Source of the DNA: Lepidodermella squamata
Taxonomy: Eukaryota; Gastrotricha
Length of the DNA stretch: 64,000 nucleotides
Reading direction: 5' to 3'
NCBI GenBank assembly: GCA_047495785.1
Contig: JBLDXI010000017.1
Location: 3,534,001-3,598,000, forward strand
The position numbers and the translations under genes are program-made. The notes below the pieces were generated by a model that worked only from the letters and a program-made list of their open reading frames with translations, was not told the origin of the DNA and made no database searches. This document shows positions 35,886-48,412 of the stretch, in pieces; the first letter of the stretch is position 1; each line of letters begins with the position of its first letter.

Positions 35886-37850
35886 AGTAAATTCGCAAAA
35901 AATCTAGTTTTTCAATGAAAAGTAATGTTGGCGTTAAATAATTGTAGTGAAGCTTAAGGTGGATGTTGCTATTGTTAATCGCGAGAGGGGTCACGAGTCA
36001 CATTGACAAGGCGACGCGTTCGATTATTGCGATCGCGATGCGGAGAGATGCGCGCGCGCACAGTTTGGCGAAAACAAATTCCGGACATCCGAGGCGCGCG
36101 ACCACCAGAAACAGCGTCGAAACGCGCTGTGCTGCTATAGGTCAAATTCGCGATGACACACGCGAGCGGATGGGCCATGAGCCACGTGGAAAAAGGTGAG
36201 CAATTATTATTACAATTATCGATAACCCACGCGCGCGCGCCTCACATGTCAATGGTGACATCATGACGATGATGTCTCGAGACTCGCTTAATCCCGTCGT
36301 GTTTTATTATAAAGCAAATAGTACGCGCGGCTTGGTAGCGACTAGGCTCAGAATTGACACACACACCTTTTAACGATTACATTACAAATGTGTGTCAAGC
36401 ACGGCCGGATGAGGCCTTACAGTGCCACGATGACAACGGGGCCTAATATAAGCGCCGGATTGATTTTGCCCACCGCCCTACTGCTGCTAATATGTACAGA
36501 CGACTTGACACACTTGGTGATTGGTGTTCAGCTGCCGTGATGCTGTAATCGAACGCATGTAAATTGACAGCGCGCAGGTGTTAGCTACCTTAGATGGGTC
36601 ATTATTGCCACCTCGCCGGAAAATGATAACACAGGGCGCGCATGCAACGATTAGACAAGGTGAGTTAATCCTCGAGTACGCAGTATCAATAAATACGTAT
36701 CTATCTAAACGCGAGACACCACAGCAATGCGTAATCGAAGAAGCCTTTGACGAGCGTATTGTCTGTGTTAACTAACGTACATGCCACATGATTGTCCAGC
36801 CAAAAAAATGCGTGCTGATCCAAACACGCTAGAATGCGGCGCCTGGACGGAAATCGGAAGTTGCCACGCATTAAGGTGTTGCGATTAAAGTATTCGACAA
36901 TTGAGACTAAACTCGGAGGGCTACACCTAGCTATATGAAGACGCGCGCGTGAAGAGGCACGCGCGCTCGCGCTTCTAATTGACAGCAATTTAGACGCGCG
37001 CAAGGGCGATCCAGCTTTGTCTCTTTGAAACTTCCGCCGCGGCATTTCGATAGCTAACAAGCCGCAATTAGTCGCGTGCTGGAGAACACGCCGAAATTCG
37101 AGCCGCTGTTGTAGCGCCTGGGCCATGTGCAAGATGAGACGGGTGCGCGAACAGCGAGCCTAAACGCGGCCAATGAGCACCGGTGCCAAAAATCGATGAT
37201 TAGCGGCGTCTCGGCGGTTCCAACCGGCGGCGCCTAGGCGCGCTATCGCCACCCTGATCGTTAGGCTATCACCCGTGGCTATCTCCTTTTGACGGCGCGC
37301 GGAGTCTCGCTAATAGGTCATAAAACTGTAGTACACGGAGTGCGCGCGCCTTTGATTATCAACACCGCAACAGGGTGTCTAAAGTTGCAAATAATTGCTG
37401 AGCGCTCTCGTTATTCTTCTTGCCCGGCGACTACACTGCGGACTCAAGAAAGCAATTACGAAATTTTGACAGGAAACAAATGTTGGCGTGATTAGGGAGG
37501 AGAAAGTCATCAAGCACGAGGATTAAAACGGTTTTGCATGGACGCGCCTGCATCAATTTTCGTCGTACCAAAACTGATGGCTGTGATGATTGTAAGCTAT
37601 ACCTAATTTACTGCTACCTAGGATTTAGCGGAGATTAACGTGTTGTGTGTTGCGAAAAATTGACAGCGACGGGTCCCAGCGCGCGCGCGAGCACCTGGCA
37701 GTTTTGCGCATCAGGGTGGCTACAAAATTCAAATTACAGTTCGGTGGAATTAACTTTTACGGCGCGACGCGCGCGCAGCCAAATCCTAGCAATCAAAATT
37801 GTGCGCGTGTTTACATGGAAGGTAGATATTTCGCGGCAATTGGTGGCGAG
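35886..37850. promoter_or_regulatory. CGCG-rich upstream flank of the INSM/EGL-46 gene
   Basis: Roughly 2 kb upstream of the zinc-finger gene is far richer in CG and GCGCGC runs than the rest of the window (for example 36050-36060, 36231-36241, 36950-36972, 37680-37692, 37760-37780). A CACGTG E-box lies at about 36183 and a TATCGATA DREF-type site at 36217-36224. No exon is credible. This looks like an unmethylated or GC-biased regulatory domain, by inference from composition. Confidence 0.45.
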
Positions 37851-40416
37851 ACATATTTCGAACTTGCTGATCGCCGGATTACATTTATTGTGCGTTTCGT
37901 GTGTCATTATTAGCGAGACGCCACAAGGCGGCTAACGCCCTTCTCTGGGGCAGCAGCGATTTTTAGCATTTCAATCGACGACGGAACTGCTTCTATCATT
38001 TCTTGCTGTCTCCGCGAACAACGGCTGCGAATAATGGTACAAAGCGCGCCGCTGTCGGAAATCCTGCCTTGCCACTTGTCACCTGAGTGTTCCAAAGTCC
38101 AGGTCTTAATATAGAAATGAGAGGCTGCAAGCACATTCGCGCACGAAGAATTTGCACAAATTATGATTTCCAATTTACCCAAATTTAATTTTAATTTTAA
38201 GATCAGAGGCGCCGTGACGCCTGTGAGCTTTCAAGTGCCAGCGCACACGCCCCTTCATGTGGTACACTTCCGCCACCGGGAATATGAAACGAAAATGTAT
38301 TCATTCTGGGGGACGTGCGAGATGCATATCTGTTTTCGTCAACCGTTCATTTTATTACTCTGATATACATTAGTGCTGACCGTTTTGGAAGGACATACCT
38401 CTAATACATGAACATACACAAGCTTACTGTTGTGATGAAAATCATCCGGTGAAGTCCGGTGAAGTTCAGATAGTGGTTTCAAGAATGAATTTCCGAGCGG
38501 ACTTCAGTTTTTAAGATTCGAAAGTTCAGAAGCGCGTCGTCCTCAAAAACAAGACAACACGACAATCAGCCTGAAAAAAGTTAGCAAAACAAAGCGACAT
38601 CAGTAGAAAACAATTTTCTATCGGCGTGAAATCTGAAAATGAAACTATGCTACGGCGACGCTAAGGCGGTGAAGTGACAGCACGACTACGGCAAAAAAAC
38701 CACGACGCGCGAGTGGACCGTATGACTAGGCTCAGTATTACCATAGAACATTACCAAATTACCAAATTGCCCGCCCCGAGATCTATATTAGCTCCAACCT
38801 CCAACTTAATCTCCTGAGCATTGACGGTTATGCTAGAGAGGGCGCCGAAAACTACAAAAATTCGCGTTTTCGTCTAATTCGTTTCTAATTTAATAACACC
38901 TCAAGTTCTTGAATCAATATCAAAGGCGATGCACAAGCGTAAGGCAAAAGAGCCAGTTTCTAAACCGGCAGGTAGTCAAGTGCGGATACCAACCATGCGT
39001 TGTATCAACGTATTAATGTACCACAAATATCAACATATTAGACACTAATTCTATTCTTTTCGAACGCCTGAAACCCTATCATTTAAATTCAGCGTCTGCG
39101 CTCTATTTAGGCCTTATTCTTATGAAAAATAATGAAAAATTCTACTTTGGCATTGGCATACGTTGGTTTGACTCCTGCAGTTGACTTCAACCGAACTCCG
39201 TCACGTTGTAGCTGATTCTGTAGGCGATTCGAGGTATTTGCCGATCAACAAAAGCAATACATCTCACAAGAAGTTTTTCTAATGACTGCGATATTCGCTC
39301 GAAAAATTAATTCCTAAAATTTTCAGCAAAAAGATACCAGGAAATGACGCCAAAATATGCATGCGCTATGCTCCGTTCGAATAACTGAAAACTGACACTA
39401 ACTTCCTCCAAGACTTCGCTTTACACCTGAGCACAAATTTTTGAGTCGCCATCGCGTTACAGATGCAGCCGCAACGTGACCTAAAAGTCAGATCTTGAAA
39501 TTTACTCAAGGTCGAATTTCCGTGGAATGCGTTCGCACCGGAACTGATCCAATAGGACACGTATTGTGATGTTTAAAGAAATTTATTCGACGTATTAATA
39601 TCGTAATATAATTGACAGTATTTGCAGCATAACTCAAGGACACGATTAACATATCTTGCTTTTATAAACATATTTCATCTCAGAATTTTTCACTAAATGA
39701 ATCTCGAAATGTCAAAAAGCACAGACGTTTATTGTCTGCTAAGAGTAATGCGAGAATCTATTAGGATAAAATGAGTAACATTTTGAAGCGAATCGATATC
39801 ACGATTTCTTCGCAGTAGATTCTCTACCATTCGAGGCAGTTAATGAGACTCTGCTCACATCGGTCTATCGAAGGGACTGGCCACCGAGTTTCACTCGATG
39901 TAATACCCCCACATTTAGATTTTGTCGGCATTCATACCATTTATAGAACCTTTTAAGCCTTGAAAAACGCCGTTGTCCGTTTTTCGAAATATGTCCCGAA
40001 GGTCGAAAAACATAATATAGTGTTTTGACGAAAGCCGAGCTTGTCAAAATCGTATCCATTCGCTAAAATCGCTGCCTATCGAAGGCCTATCGTTACCAGG
40101 TGACGCAAATTCGACACAGTTTGATGCGCTTTATAGAAACAATGGCCACTGAAGAGTCGCGGCCGAGAAAAGCGGCATTGCGGTCGGCCAGGTACCACAC
40201 CTGGAAGCTAAATGCGCACTAGTTCAATGCATACCTTCAACCTTGACTTTGAAGGGGTAGCAGGCTGTTTCAGATGTTAGCATTGGTACCATTGGATTCA
40301 ACGTGAAATTCTGCGCATTCTTAGCATGGAAACCCAATTGCACTCCACCGTTTTTGTGCAGTGATTTCTTTGAATATTGGAAAAATATCGAAAATTTGTT
40401 TGTCCCAAAATTCGAA
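37851..40416. other. Intergenic, no gene seen
   Basis: Only short, mutually overlapping open frames without motifs. No RNA gene or repeat structure was recognised. Confidence 0.35.
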
Positions 40417-41005
40417 TTATTCTTTACAAATCGACACAGAACAGTATTTCAGGCTAGGCGCTACATTTTCCCCGACGGTAAAGCTCAATCGTGGCTCTGG
40501 AAATTGAGTGTAGATGCACAACATATTTGAACTCTGACGTATCTTGAAATAGCCATTTAACTGTAATCTCTGTGCTCGTTGCATGTGCATGTGAGAGATC
40601 ATGTGAGTGATGTAAAAGGTCAGCGGCGATATAGATGAGATCATTTCATTGACAATACTATCATCGCCATCACTAATGCCCAGCCCCATTAATTCCTCAT
40701 CTTTCAAAGCATTCAAAGTTTTGTTGACTACAACCGAGATTCCGCTGCTGTTGTTGCGATTGTAGCTGATATTGCCTGATGAGTCTTCTAAAAACCGTAC
40801 AGAACCGTGGCTTCGGGCTAGAATGTCATCAACCTCAGCTTTGGGCAGTTTCGCCAGAGAGCGTCGAGTTCAGCCATGCGCCAACCGCCAGTCTGAGCAG
40901 AGGCGGAGGCGTCGAAACGCTTTGCCCCGAGTTCTTCCTCCGATCGACGCAAGCGAGACATCAGTAATGCATTTTCAGCTCTTATACGGTCAGTTTTACT
41001 CCTGC
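40417..41005 (-). pseudogene. Possible coding relic or unresolved gene with a frame break
   Basis: I do not recognise the product. On the minus strand one frame (about 41000-40865) reads AENALLMSRLRRSEEELGAK and on to RMAELDAL, with coiled-coil-like heptads. A second frame (about 40860-40640) continues LAKLPKAEVDDILARSHGSV, then NALKDEELMGLGISDGDDSI and NEM. The two halves look like one protein split inside a CTCTCT run near 40862, where a 2-base change would join them. There is no splice signal at the junction. After the second half the frame drifts into low-quality sequence and stops at 40417. It may be a frameshifted pseudogene, a sequencing error, or two exons whose splice I cannot place. 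Confidence 0.3.
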
Positions 41006-42266
41006 CGAACAGAAAAATAGGAACTTTTTATCGTATGTTTTCAAAACATAGGAAGGAAACGCTGGAAGTAGTACATTTTGCTCAGGAACTTTTTTCAGCA
41101 CTGAACGTCGAAGTTGACGGAAATGCAACGACATACAAAAAGTTTACTCGTAAAACAAGAGTTTTATGTCTTATCAGCCTCCACGAGACATCACTACGCG
41201 CTATTCATCGCGGGGTATTACACACACTTCCCTCTCAGAGGCATTTATCAGATCGTAATAATGGTTGAGAACAGCAGACCTCGCTAAAAGTAACAACCGG
41301 ATGAGGTAGAACTTGCCAGGAATTTGTCATCTGACATCAGTCTAAAATTGCGTCTCAGCTATATGACTATCTGACGTCTGCGGCAAATACTGATCATTTC
41401 TATCCTTAGTATTTCATTTCGCTGAAAAATTGTTTCGAGAAAATCTATGTGCTGTCAAATTCTACGATGAACAAAATAAGTCCAATGCTACTGGCCCGTT
41501 TTCAGCTCATTTTTGCCTCATTAACAGCGTTGGAGTTATAATAAAGCGGAACGGTACCTGACAGAACCGCAGCTATTCTACTTCTGGGCAGTTGTTGGTC
41601 ATGGCTGACGAGCGCGCAGATTGCGAAAAAAATTAAAATGTGCGAAATAAGAAAAAAAAATCAGAAAGTTGTTCGAAAAGACGAGAAAATTGTTCTAGAC
41701 GAGTCGCCTTAGCCCACGCATTCGTCCAAGGCCTAAGCAAATCTGTATTACATCTGAACCTGTAACATTGCTACTTGACAGCGCTGTATGTATTTAATAT
41801 TAGGAATCGAATAGAAATCTTTGCGCCGACTCTAATTGAATACCTCTGATTGAATTCGATTTCGTCTTTTATTTTCAATGCTTTAAAAAGTATAATTATC
41901 AAGCACACAGTACCAAAACTTGAAAATATAAGTCGTGCAAAGAGCTCTTCTATAAAAAAAAATAGCGCAAAAAAGTTGATGAGAATTTGTAAAAAAGAAA
42001 TGAGGATTCTATTTGAATTGGCGATTAGCAACACTTATTTTCGTTTGAAGAAGACGCTACTACGTATAGAGATTTCTCCAACAGAAATAATTTTTATCAC
42101 AAGCTAGCTATCACAAATCGAAAAGATGATATCAACATTTTTCTAAAAGCCTGTACGTTTCCATGTAAAGAGCTGTGAGGCGCTTAAACTGATCGTCGAA
42201 CTCCGCAAGTACAGACTAAAAAATGACATTTTTGAAAAATTCATCAGTTTTTACTTTTTTTTTATG
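41006..42266. other. Intergenic, no gene seen
   Basis: Rather AT-rich; ORFs at 41771-42107 overlap on opposite strands and have no motif. Confidence 0.4.
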
Positions 42267-43364
42267 TCAAACCTGTGGAGCAGGATTCAACCGAGATCGA
42301 TTGTTCACAGGTTTGCTAACTGGAACGTGGTGCGGCGCAGGTATTATCACTGGCGCAATTGGCTGTTCTGGGGTCGAATCTGCCTCATTTTCTTGAGATT
42401 GACGTATTTGATCTTTGATGTTGATATTCACTTTCAAGGCAGAGGGCGTCTTAGCAGCGTTTCGCTTAGCGTAAGTGGTTGCCGGAGGCTTTTTTGCTGC
42501 TGCAAGGTATGGCAACGGAGTTGCGAACGATGTCACTGGCTCAGACTTGCTGACTATACTCATTTTCCTTGCTCTAGCTCTTTGAGCAGCGACAGCAGAA
42601 AGCACATCGCCAATTAATACGCTGCTATTGCTATTGGCGTTACTGATTGGCGATGAACTTCGATCTTCGAAGCTGGCGGCGTCCCTGCTGTTGTTGCGTG
42701 AGATTATGCTTGTACGATGGCTATTTGAAATTTTTGAAATATTGCCTTGGCTAGACGTCGTAGGTAGAATTGGAAGCCTCAATTCGTGTCGCTTTCTGAT
42801 AGGTGGGCTAACAAGTACGTTGCTGGAATGTCCCGACGGGTTCGACGATGGATCGACAGATGGCCGTTCCGCGTTCGATACCACGTTTACCTGAATTCCA
42901 GACTGGACAGCCGCGGTTTCAAGACTGCCGGATTTGTCAGCAGACGAGGCATCCTGTGAGTTTTCTAAGTTGGTAGCCATATTATTGCCGTGCGTGATGA
43001 GCGGAGGTCGTCTAGTCGAAGGCATTAGTAGTTCTTGATCATTGGGTGACTTCTCCTTTGCTTTATTCGTAGCTTTGCTGGGACCCCTGAATTTAGACGA
43101 ACCTGAAGAAGGGGCCGAATTTTCACACTCGATTTTTGGGAATTTCCGAAGTTCAACGCTAGACCTACAGAACGTTGCACCAGGCAGCGAAGAAGATCGG
43201 CGATGAGAAAGAGATGGCAGAACGTGTTGACTTGGGGGTGCCGAAATCTTTTGCAGGACGTTGTATGAACGGTTTAATAACGGGTCAGTCTGATTGGAGC
43301 TATTGCTATTTAACAATACCGATGTTGATATCTGGTTACCTTCAATCCGGGGTGGTGCTAACAT
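42267..43364 (-). CDS. Uncharacterised Ser/Asn/Pro-rich protein
   Basis: I do not recognise this protein. A single 365-residue open frame starts at an ATG at 43364. It is dominated by Ser, Asn, Pro and Arg, with a run of RRSSSLPG, RPPLITHG and PIRKRHELRLPILP motifs and a single helical stretch, SVLIGDVLSAVAAQRARARK, near residue 250. It ends with a Lys/Pro-rich tail. No membrane segment or enzyme motif is visible. Such a composition suggests a disordered phosphoprotein; the RRxSS sites resemble basophilic kinase targets, which is inference. The stop follows CCACAG-GTTTGA, so a splice donor just before the stop is possible and the true C-terminus may lie in undetected exons. The length of the open frame is itself the main evidence. 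Confidence 0.55.
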   Translation of the reverse strand: MLAPPRIEGNQISTSVLLNSNSSNQTDPLLNRSYNVLQKISAPPSQHVLPSLSHRRSSSLPGATFCRSSVELRKFPKIECENSAPSSGSSKFRGPSKATNKAKEKSPNDQELLMPSTRRPPLITHGNNMATNLENSQDASSADKSGSLETAAVQSGIQVNVVSNAERPSVDPSSNPSGHSSNVLVSPPIRKRHELRLPILPTTSSQGNISKISNSHRTSIISRNNSRDAASFEDRSSSPISNANSNSSVLIGDVLSAVAAQRARARKMSIVSKSEPVTSFATPLPYLAAAKKPPATTYAKRNAAKTPSALKVNINIKDQIRQSQENEADSTPEQPIAPVIIPAPHHVPVSKPVNNRSRLNPAPQV

Positions 43365-44549
43365 CAACCCAGATTTGTAATAGCCAACCCCATAACACCT
43401 ATATGTGGAAATTTACGTTTTCATATTCCGTGGCAAAAATGCGGCCTGCAAAACGATATGTGCATTTAAAAAACGAAAAAATATATATCTGACTGTTTAG
43501 CGTCGAACAGGCATTGGCGCCTCGCTGCGGTATTATCTATTATTGAAGCAATGAAATGTGTGCACTGCGTGTGATGTGTACCTTAGCAACTGCCCTGTAC
43601 TAAACTACGCTTGCGCCAATAATTGATGTTTACTATTATATTGGCTGGGTCTATAATACTATTTTTGCTGCTCGTGCCACCGCTAGTACTACCTATAACT
43701 ATTGTAAAAGGCAATGCTGCTCTTCGAGTTTCGTTTTATTCGGAAATTATTTCGTTTGTTGCGCCTTTGTAGACCGGAAGCGTGCCACTAGCCAGCGTTT
43801 TGAGGATCCATCTCAACTATTGACCTACATCCGGTCGCTGGTTTCGAAGTCGATTTATATAACACTTCTATACGTCTACTGCAGCTCTGAAATGCGACCT
43901 TGAAGAGGTTGGATCTCAGCGGCAAAGATTACGATTGCTAACATTTCCGTTGCCTAGTTGATGCCTGGGCAATAACCCTAGAAACACCAGGTCGACTCAT
44001 CCGCTCCCCCGCCGTTACTACACAAGTCTCATTAACAAAATAAGAATATAGCGCGTTTATTAAACAAAGAGGTTCCCACAAATATTACAAGAAGGAAAAT
44101 GTATTTACGAGAACATGGATGAATTCGAGGCAGTGGACGTTAGGAGCAGCGTAAAAACAAAAATAAACGGAAAATATTAATAAAATAAAAATATTTCGAC
44201 AGCTGCGTCAGATGAAAATAAAAATAAGTACAGAAATGAGATGAGGTTAATTTTGATTATCTTTTCGAAGCACCCATGAGAAGCAGATCTGTGGAAAAGC
44301 ATAAACAATGTCGATAGAAGCTCTTCTGTGGCGTATAAAATAGCACTCGGATATCATTCTAGCAGATCGTTGTGTAGTGTCATGTCAACCTCATTCGCTT
44401 CAGCAGGAATTATACCGCCGAGAAACAACACGAAATGACACCGTCTTGAAAATATTCGAACTTCAGTATATAAATTATTCGCACAGTTTTAAAGTTAGCA
44501 GGAAAAGGAGGCGAAAGGAAGGCAGCAGCTTTCTCGTTGTTGATCCGGT
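43365..44549. other. Intergenic, no gene seen
   Basis: This is the upstream region of the Ser-rich gene and the 3' flank of the LIM gene. No exon or RNA gene was recognised. Confidence 0.4.
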
Positions 44550-46139
44550 TCAATATTCTTGAGTGCAGTTAGCCCGACTCCACTGATCGGTCTTGGAAGA
44601 TTTAATTACTGCTTGAGGTACAGCTGAAAGAGAAATTAAAATTACACGAAATCGAACAAGTTTCAAGGAAAACTGACAGATTTCGTAATATCGAGCAGCA
44701 GTCAAGTGACGTTGACAAAACGCGCAGATGAATTCTTCGTCGAATTGACGTGCCATGGCGGCCATGCACCGCCCAACAATACGACGCCCGCAATGGCAAC
44801 ATTCCCTGCCGACCCTTTCTTCGTAATGATGCTTGCAAAACGGCTGACCTTCATGCGCGAAATAATACAGGCCAGCCTCGTCGAAATTGTTAACTTTCTT
44901 CATGCCGTTCAAATCGAACGCGAGCGTCGTCCCATCGTCTCCGCAATCAACGCAGCGAAAGCACTCGCGATGATACGGTTTGTCGAAGGCCACGACGTAT
45001 CGATCTGCAATAGGTGTCTGGCAGGCGCAGCACTTGGGCGAAATCTTGTCATGGAAACAGTTCCGACAGCAAGGGTGTCCCTCTTGTTCCATAAAAACTA
45101 TCAACACAACATTGGTATGAGAGGCAATAAAAAACGTCTGAGATTTTACCCTGTGCATCGCCAATAAGATTGTGACACCAATGACAATCAAAACAGCCCG
45201 CGTGATATACTGCGCCAAGTGCAGCAATCGCACCCCCTCGATCGTTGCCGATAGGAGCCGAGCAGGCTTGGCACTTGGGCGCAAAAGCAGTCAAATAGCA
45301 GGCAGTACAAAACGCCTGACCGTCCTTTTCGTAAAACGATGTTTCATGTGGATCTTGAATTTCGCCATGCTCGTAATTTTTATCAATATCAAACATAACA
45401 AAGCAGCTGGAACACGAAAAATGATGCGGATGATAAGTTCTACCACCCATGCCCTTGATTCCCTCGTTGTAAATTGGCTCCTTGCAGTGTTCGCACATTC
45501 CGACAAGTGAACGCCGCAATTTATCCATTTGCATTCGAACCCATCTAAATTGAAGCGGTAAAAAGTTACTGGCGGCAAGGAATATTGGCACTTACGGGTC
45601 CTCAGTATAGATAACGCGAAAGTCTTTCATTGATTTGGTCAACCGGTCAGCATCGCTGGGCAGCAAAGCAGCAACTGCAACTGCAGGAGGCAGAGGTTGG
45701 AAGCCACGGGTTTGTCTAACTGTTTTCTTGACAAAATGCTCGTCAGCGCGCCGACCATCCCAATCAGCACAACGCTGAGATGCCTCCCACTCCGATGGTG
45801 GCGCAGGTGTCTTAAAAATGAACAACAGTCAGAGCGGTGGTCATAATTTATCACGAGATCTAACCAAAGCAGTGGTGTATACGACATCTGTTATTTGCTG
45901 GTTTGCGGAGTTGTCGTCAAATATCTGTTGCGTTGTACCCGTCTGCACAGCTTTGGAGTCTTGCTTGATTGGTTCAGGGGGTGGCTTGATCATCAGCAGT
46001 TTTTCTGAAAATTAAAATGTTGCATTAACAGACCGTTGCACTGACTGAAATGTCAATATCAATCAAAAGGGAACATACTTTTTTGACGCCATGGCATGCA
46101 AGACATTATCACGTCATTCAGCCTTTTCATAGGGAACAT
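44550..46139 (-). CDS. Multi-LIM-domain adaptor (zyxin/paxillin-like), 5 exons
   Basis: LIM proteins of this type are actin- and adhesion-associated adaptors. Exons 46079-46139, 45865-46004, 45596-45810, 45150-45544 and 44550-45097 give 452 residues. About 165 non-domain residues (with KPPPEPIK and APPSEWEASQRC) precede LIM1 (CEHCKEPIYNEGIKGMGGRT...CTACYLTAFAPK). LIM2 is CQACSAPIGNDRGGAIAALG...CCRNCFHDKISPK. LIM3 is CCACQTPIADRYVVAFDKPY...CKHHYEERVGRE and has an unusually long second zinc loop. The fourth LIM starts CCHCGRRIVGRCMAAMARQF...CAFCQRHL like paxillin LIM4, but its second zinc module is missing; the protein instead ends in an unrelated tail. Either LIM4 is truncated or a final exon was missed. 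I cannot assign it to zyxin, paxillin or another subfamily. Confidence 0.8.
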
Positions 46140-48412
46140 TTCGGATGCTAGTTAGTAAATTAATTAGTATTTCCCTATATTAAAAAATGGAACAGCAGCT
46201 AAAAATTTCCATCGCAAACATTACGATACACTCTTTTTGGGAAATAGGCATTGTCTTACTAGCAGCCTGAGGACCTAGCCAGGATGTGATCCCATGCGTT
46301 TCAGCGCAAACATCAAGTAATATAGGGACGAGCCCAAACGCATAAACACGCATGCTCAAGTTGTACACAAACAAGCTAACTTCATAATAACCAGTTTACT
46401 TTATGGACAACGAGGGTGACGGTGCGTGTGAGACGGAGCACTAATCGTAATTCGGGGCGTAAACAGTGGCGGTATGATGATGAGAGTCACTTCATATAGG
46501 TCTCCAATTTTATAATAAGGCTGAAAACAATCGAGATTCCAACGATCATTCATCGCCCGCATAAAACCTGCGATGTTGGGAAAGCTGAATGCACAATAGG
46601 CCAACGATCAAATAGAAAGGTTAGCAACAGGTTTCTCGATACTTCATTTCATGCTTATGCCTCAAAAGATACGTACTTGACACATTTGGAGCTACGGTTT
46701 TCGGCCGATGTCGGCGCCATCGAAATTTTTTAGCACACGCACACGCAACTTTGAACTTCATCGATTAATCCAAATATTAAATAATCATTTAGCGTATGCG
46801 ATCAAATCGATTATTGATTATCGATAAAATCGATTTTGCCACGATTGAACTTTTTCAATTCTCAACGCAAACACTGCATATATAAGACAGCGGCATGTCA
46901 CCTAGACCCCATGTTCTTATCCTATGGCTAGAAAAGATACAAATACAATGGCATGCAAGAATTCAAAAGAAGTATAAAATGGCGCCGAATATTCAACAGA
47001 GGCGTACTCCAAGATAAGGTGGCAAATTAAACATATTGTTTTTAATAAAAAAAATGCTGAAGCGTATTTATTACTGCGCAAAACTCTTTCTTAACGAATG
47101 AAAAAAGTAGTGCTTTCTTTGGCAAGCGTCCAAAATTTTCATCAAGCTAGACACTTTCAAACTACGTGAAATGGGCATACAAAACGTCAAATTAATAAGT
47201 ATTCTTGTGACGCATTTGTTTAGGAGTTCAGAGTCCGAAAGGGCGATCTTTCATGCAAAGGTCGGGGTTTTCATGTTTTGGACTTTAGACTGCAAAAAAA
47301 CATAAAGCTATAATATTGGAGATGTCTTAAATTGGCATCATCCATTAGCCATTAGCAATAGTTTTGGCTAAAAATCGCCATTATTTTCATAGGTTATATA
47401 TTACCGCCGATAACTTAGTTTATGACTAACGCCAATATACTTATTAGAACTTGTTGGCCTTAACAGTTGGGTGAGGTAAACGTAGACATTTTAAAAGGTG
47501 TTAGCTAAAAGGATCCTACAAAAAAGCAGCGAGACTTGGTTTTGAATGCAGAATAAAGTCTTGATAAGAAAACGCCGGCGTCATACATCACTGAACATAA
47601 CAAAAATATACAAATCTGACAGCGACTAATGACGCCGAATGCAGCACGAAAATGTTTCTTATCCAAGCCAGATGATTACTTGAAAAAGCCGATCGGCAAG
47701 TAAGTTTTTATTTGTGCAACAGAGAAATAAGGCATCTTTTCAATCGGCGGGTTTCCTGATCGGAAAATTTCTGACAAGTACAACAGTGAATCACAAAGAT
47801 CAGAAAGTCTGACAAAATCTCAGATCTCAGCTAGTCTTTTACTCGAATTCTTTGTTTGAAGCAAAACTGAACTGACTAATAGCCTGGTATGGAATTACTT
47901 TAACCGTTGTTGGAATAAGCAATCAACAGGTGGTTTGAAAATGAATTATCAGATTACGTCCCCTCCATGAATTGAAGCTTCGATATGCTGCAAAACGTTG
48001 AGCTAGACTAGTCAAAAACTTCAAAGCTACTGTACCATAAGTCGTCCGGTACCCGGTATTAACACGATTTCGTCTCAGCTGTCTCAGCTGATTTGATGGG
48101 ACGACAACGATCACAGGTAACAAGGGGTTTCGTGCCCTCGATTTGTCCCCAAATCAGCTGATTTGTTGGCACCCTCTAATAATTTTCCTACCAAACATCT
48201 GTTTGAACGAATAGTCGAAAAAAGAATAAAGAATTATTAATTACGTAAGACTTTAATTATAAGTCAAATTGATCTGTACGCGGGAAAAATGAAGACGAAT
48301 TTTGTTGCGACCTGGCCGCCGCCGCGCGAAGTTGCTCCTTGGCTATCTCGACTACTTTTCGAATCAGTTAAGGATTTACAGAACTGTTTTTCGTCATCAA
48401 ATCATTAATAAG
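46140..48412. other. Intergenic between LIM gene and MCM6 (divergent)
   Basis: This 2.3 kb separates two divergent starts. It contains ATCGAT words at 46760-46850 including a perfect TATCGATA (46819-46826), CAGCTG E-boxes at about 48070-48165 and an E2F-like site at 48280-48287. No gene is evident. Confidence 0.45.
48280..48287 (-). promoter_or_regulatory. E2F-like site upstream of MCM6
   Basis: GCGGGAAA, whose complement TTTCCCGC is a full E2F consensus match, lies 126 bp before the MCM6 ATG. MCM genes are classical E2F targets in animals, which makes the match credible, but an 8-bp word alone is weak evidence. Confidence 0.5.

Noticed and set aside
44706-45510. Long plus-strand ORFs over the LIM gene
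   Set aside because: They are antisense to clear LIM-domain exons.
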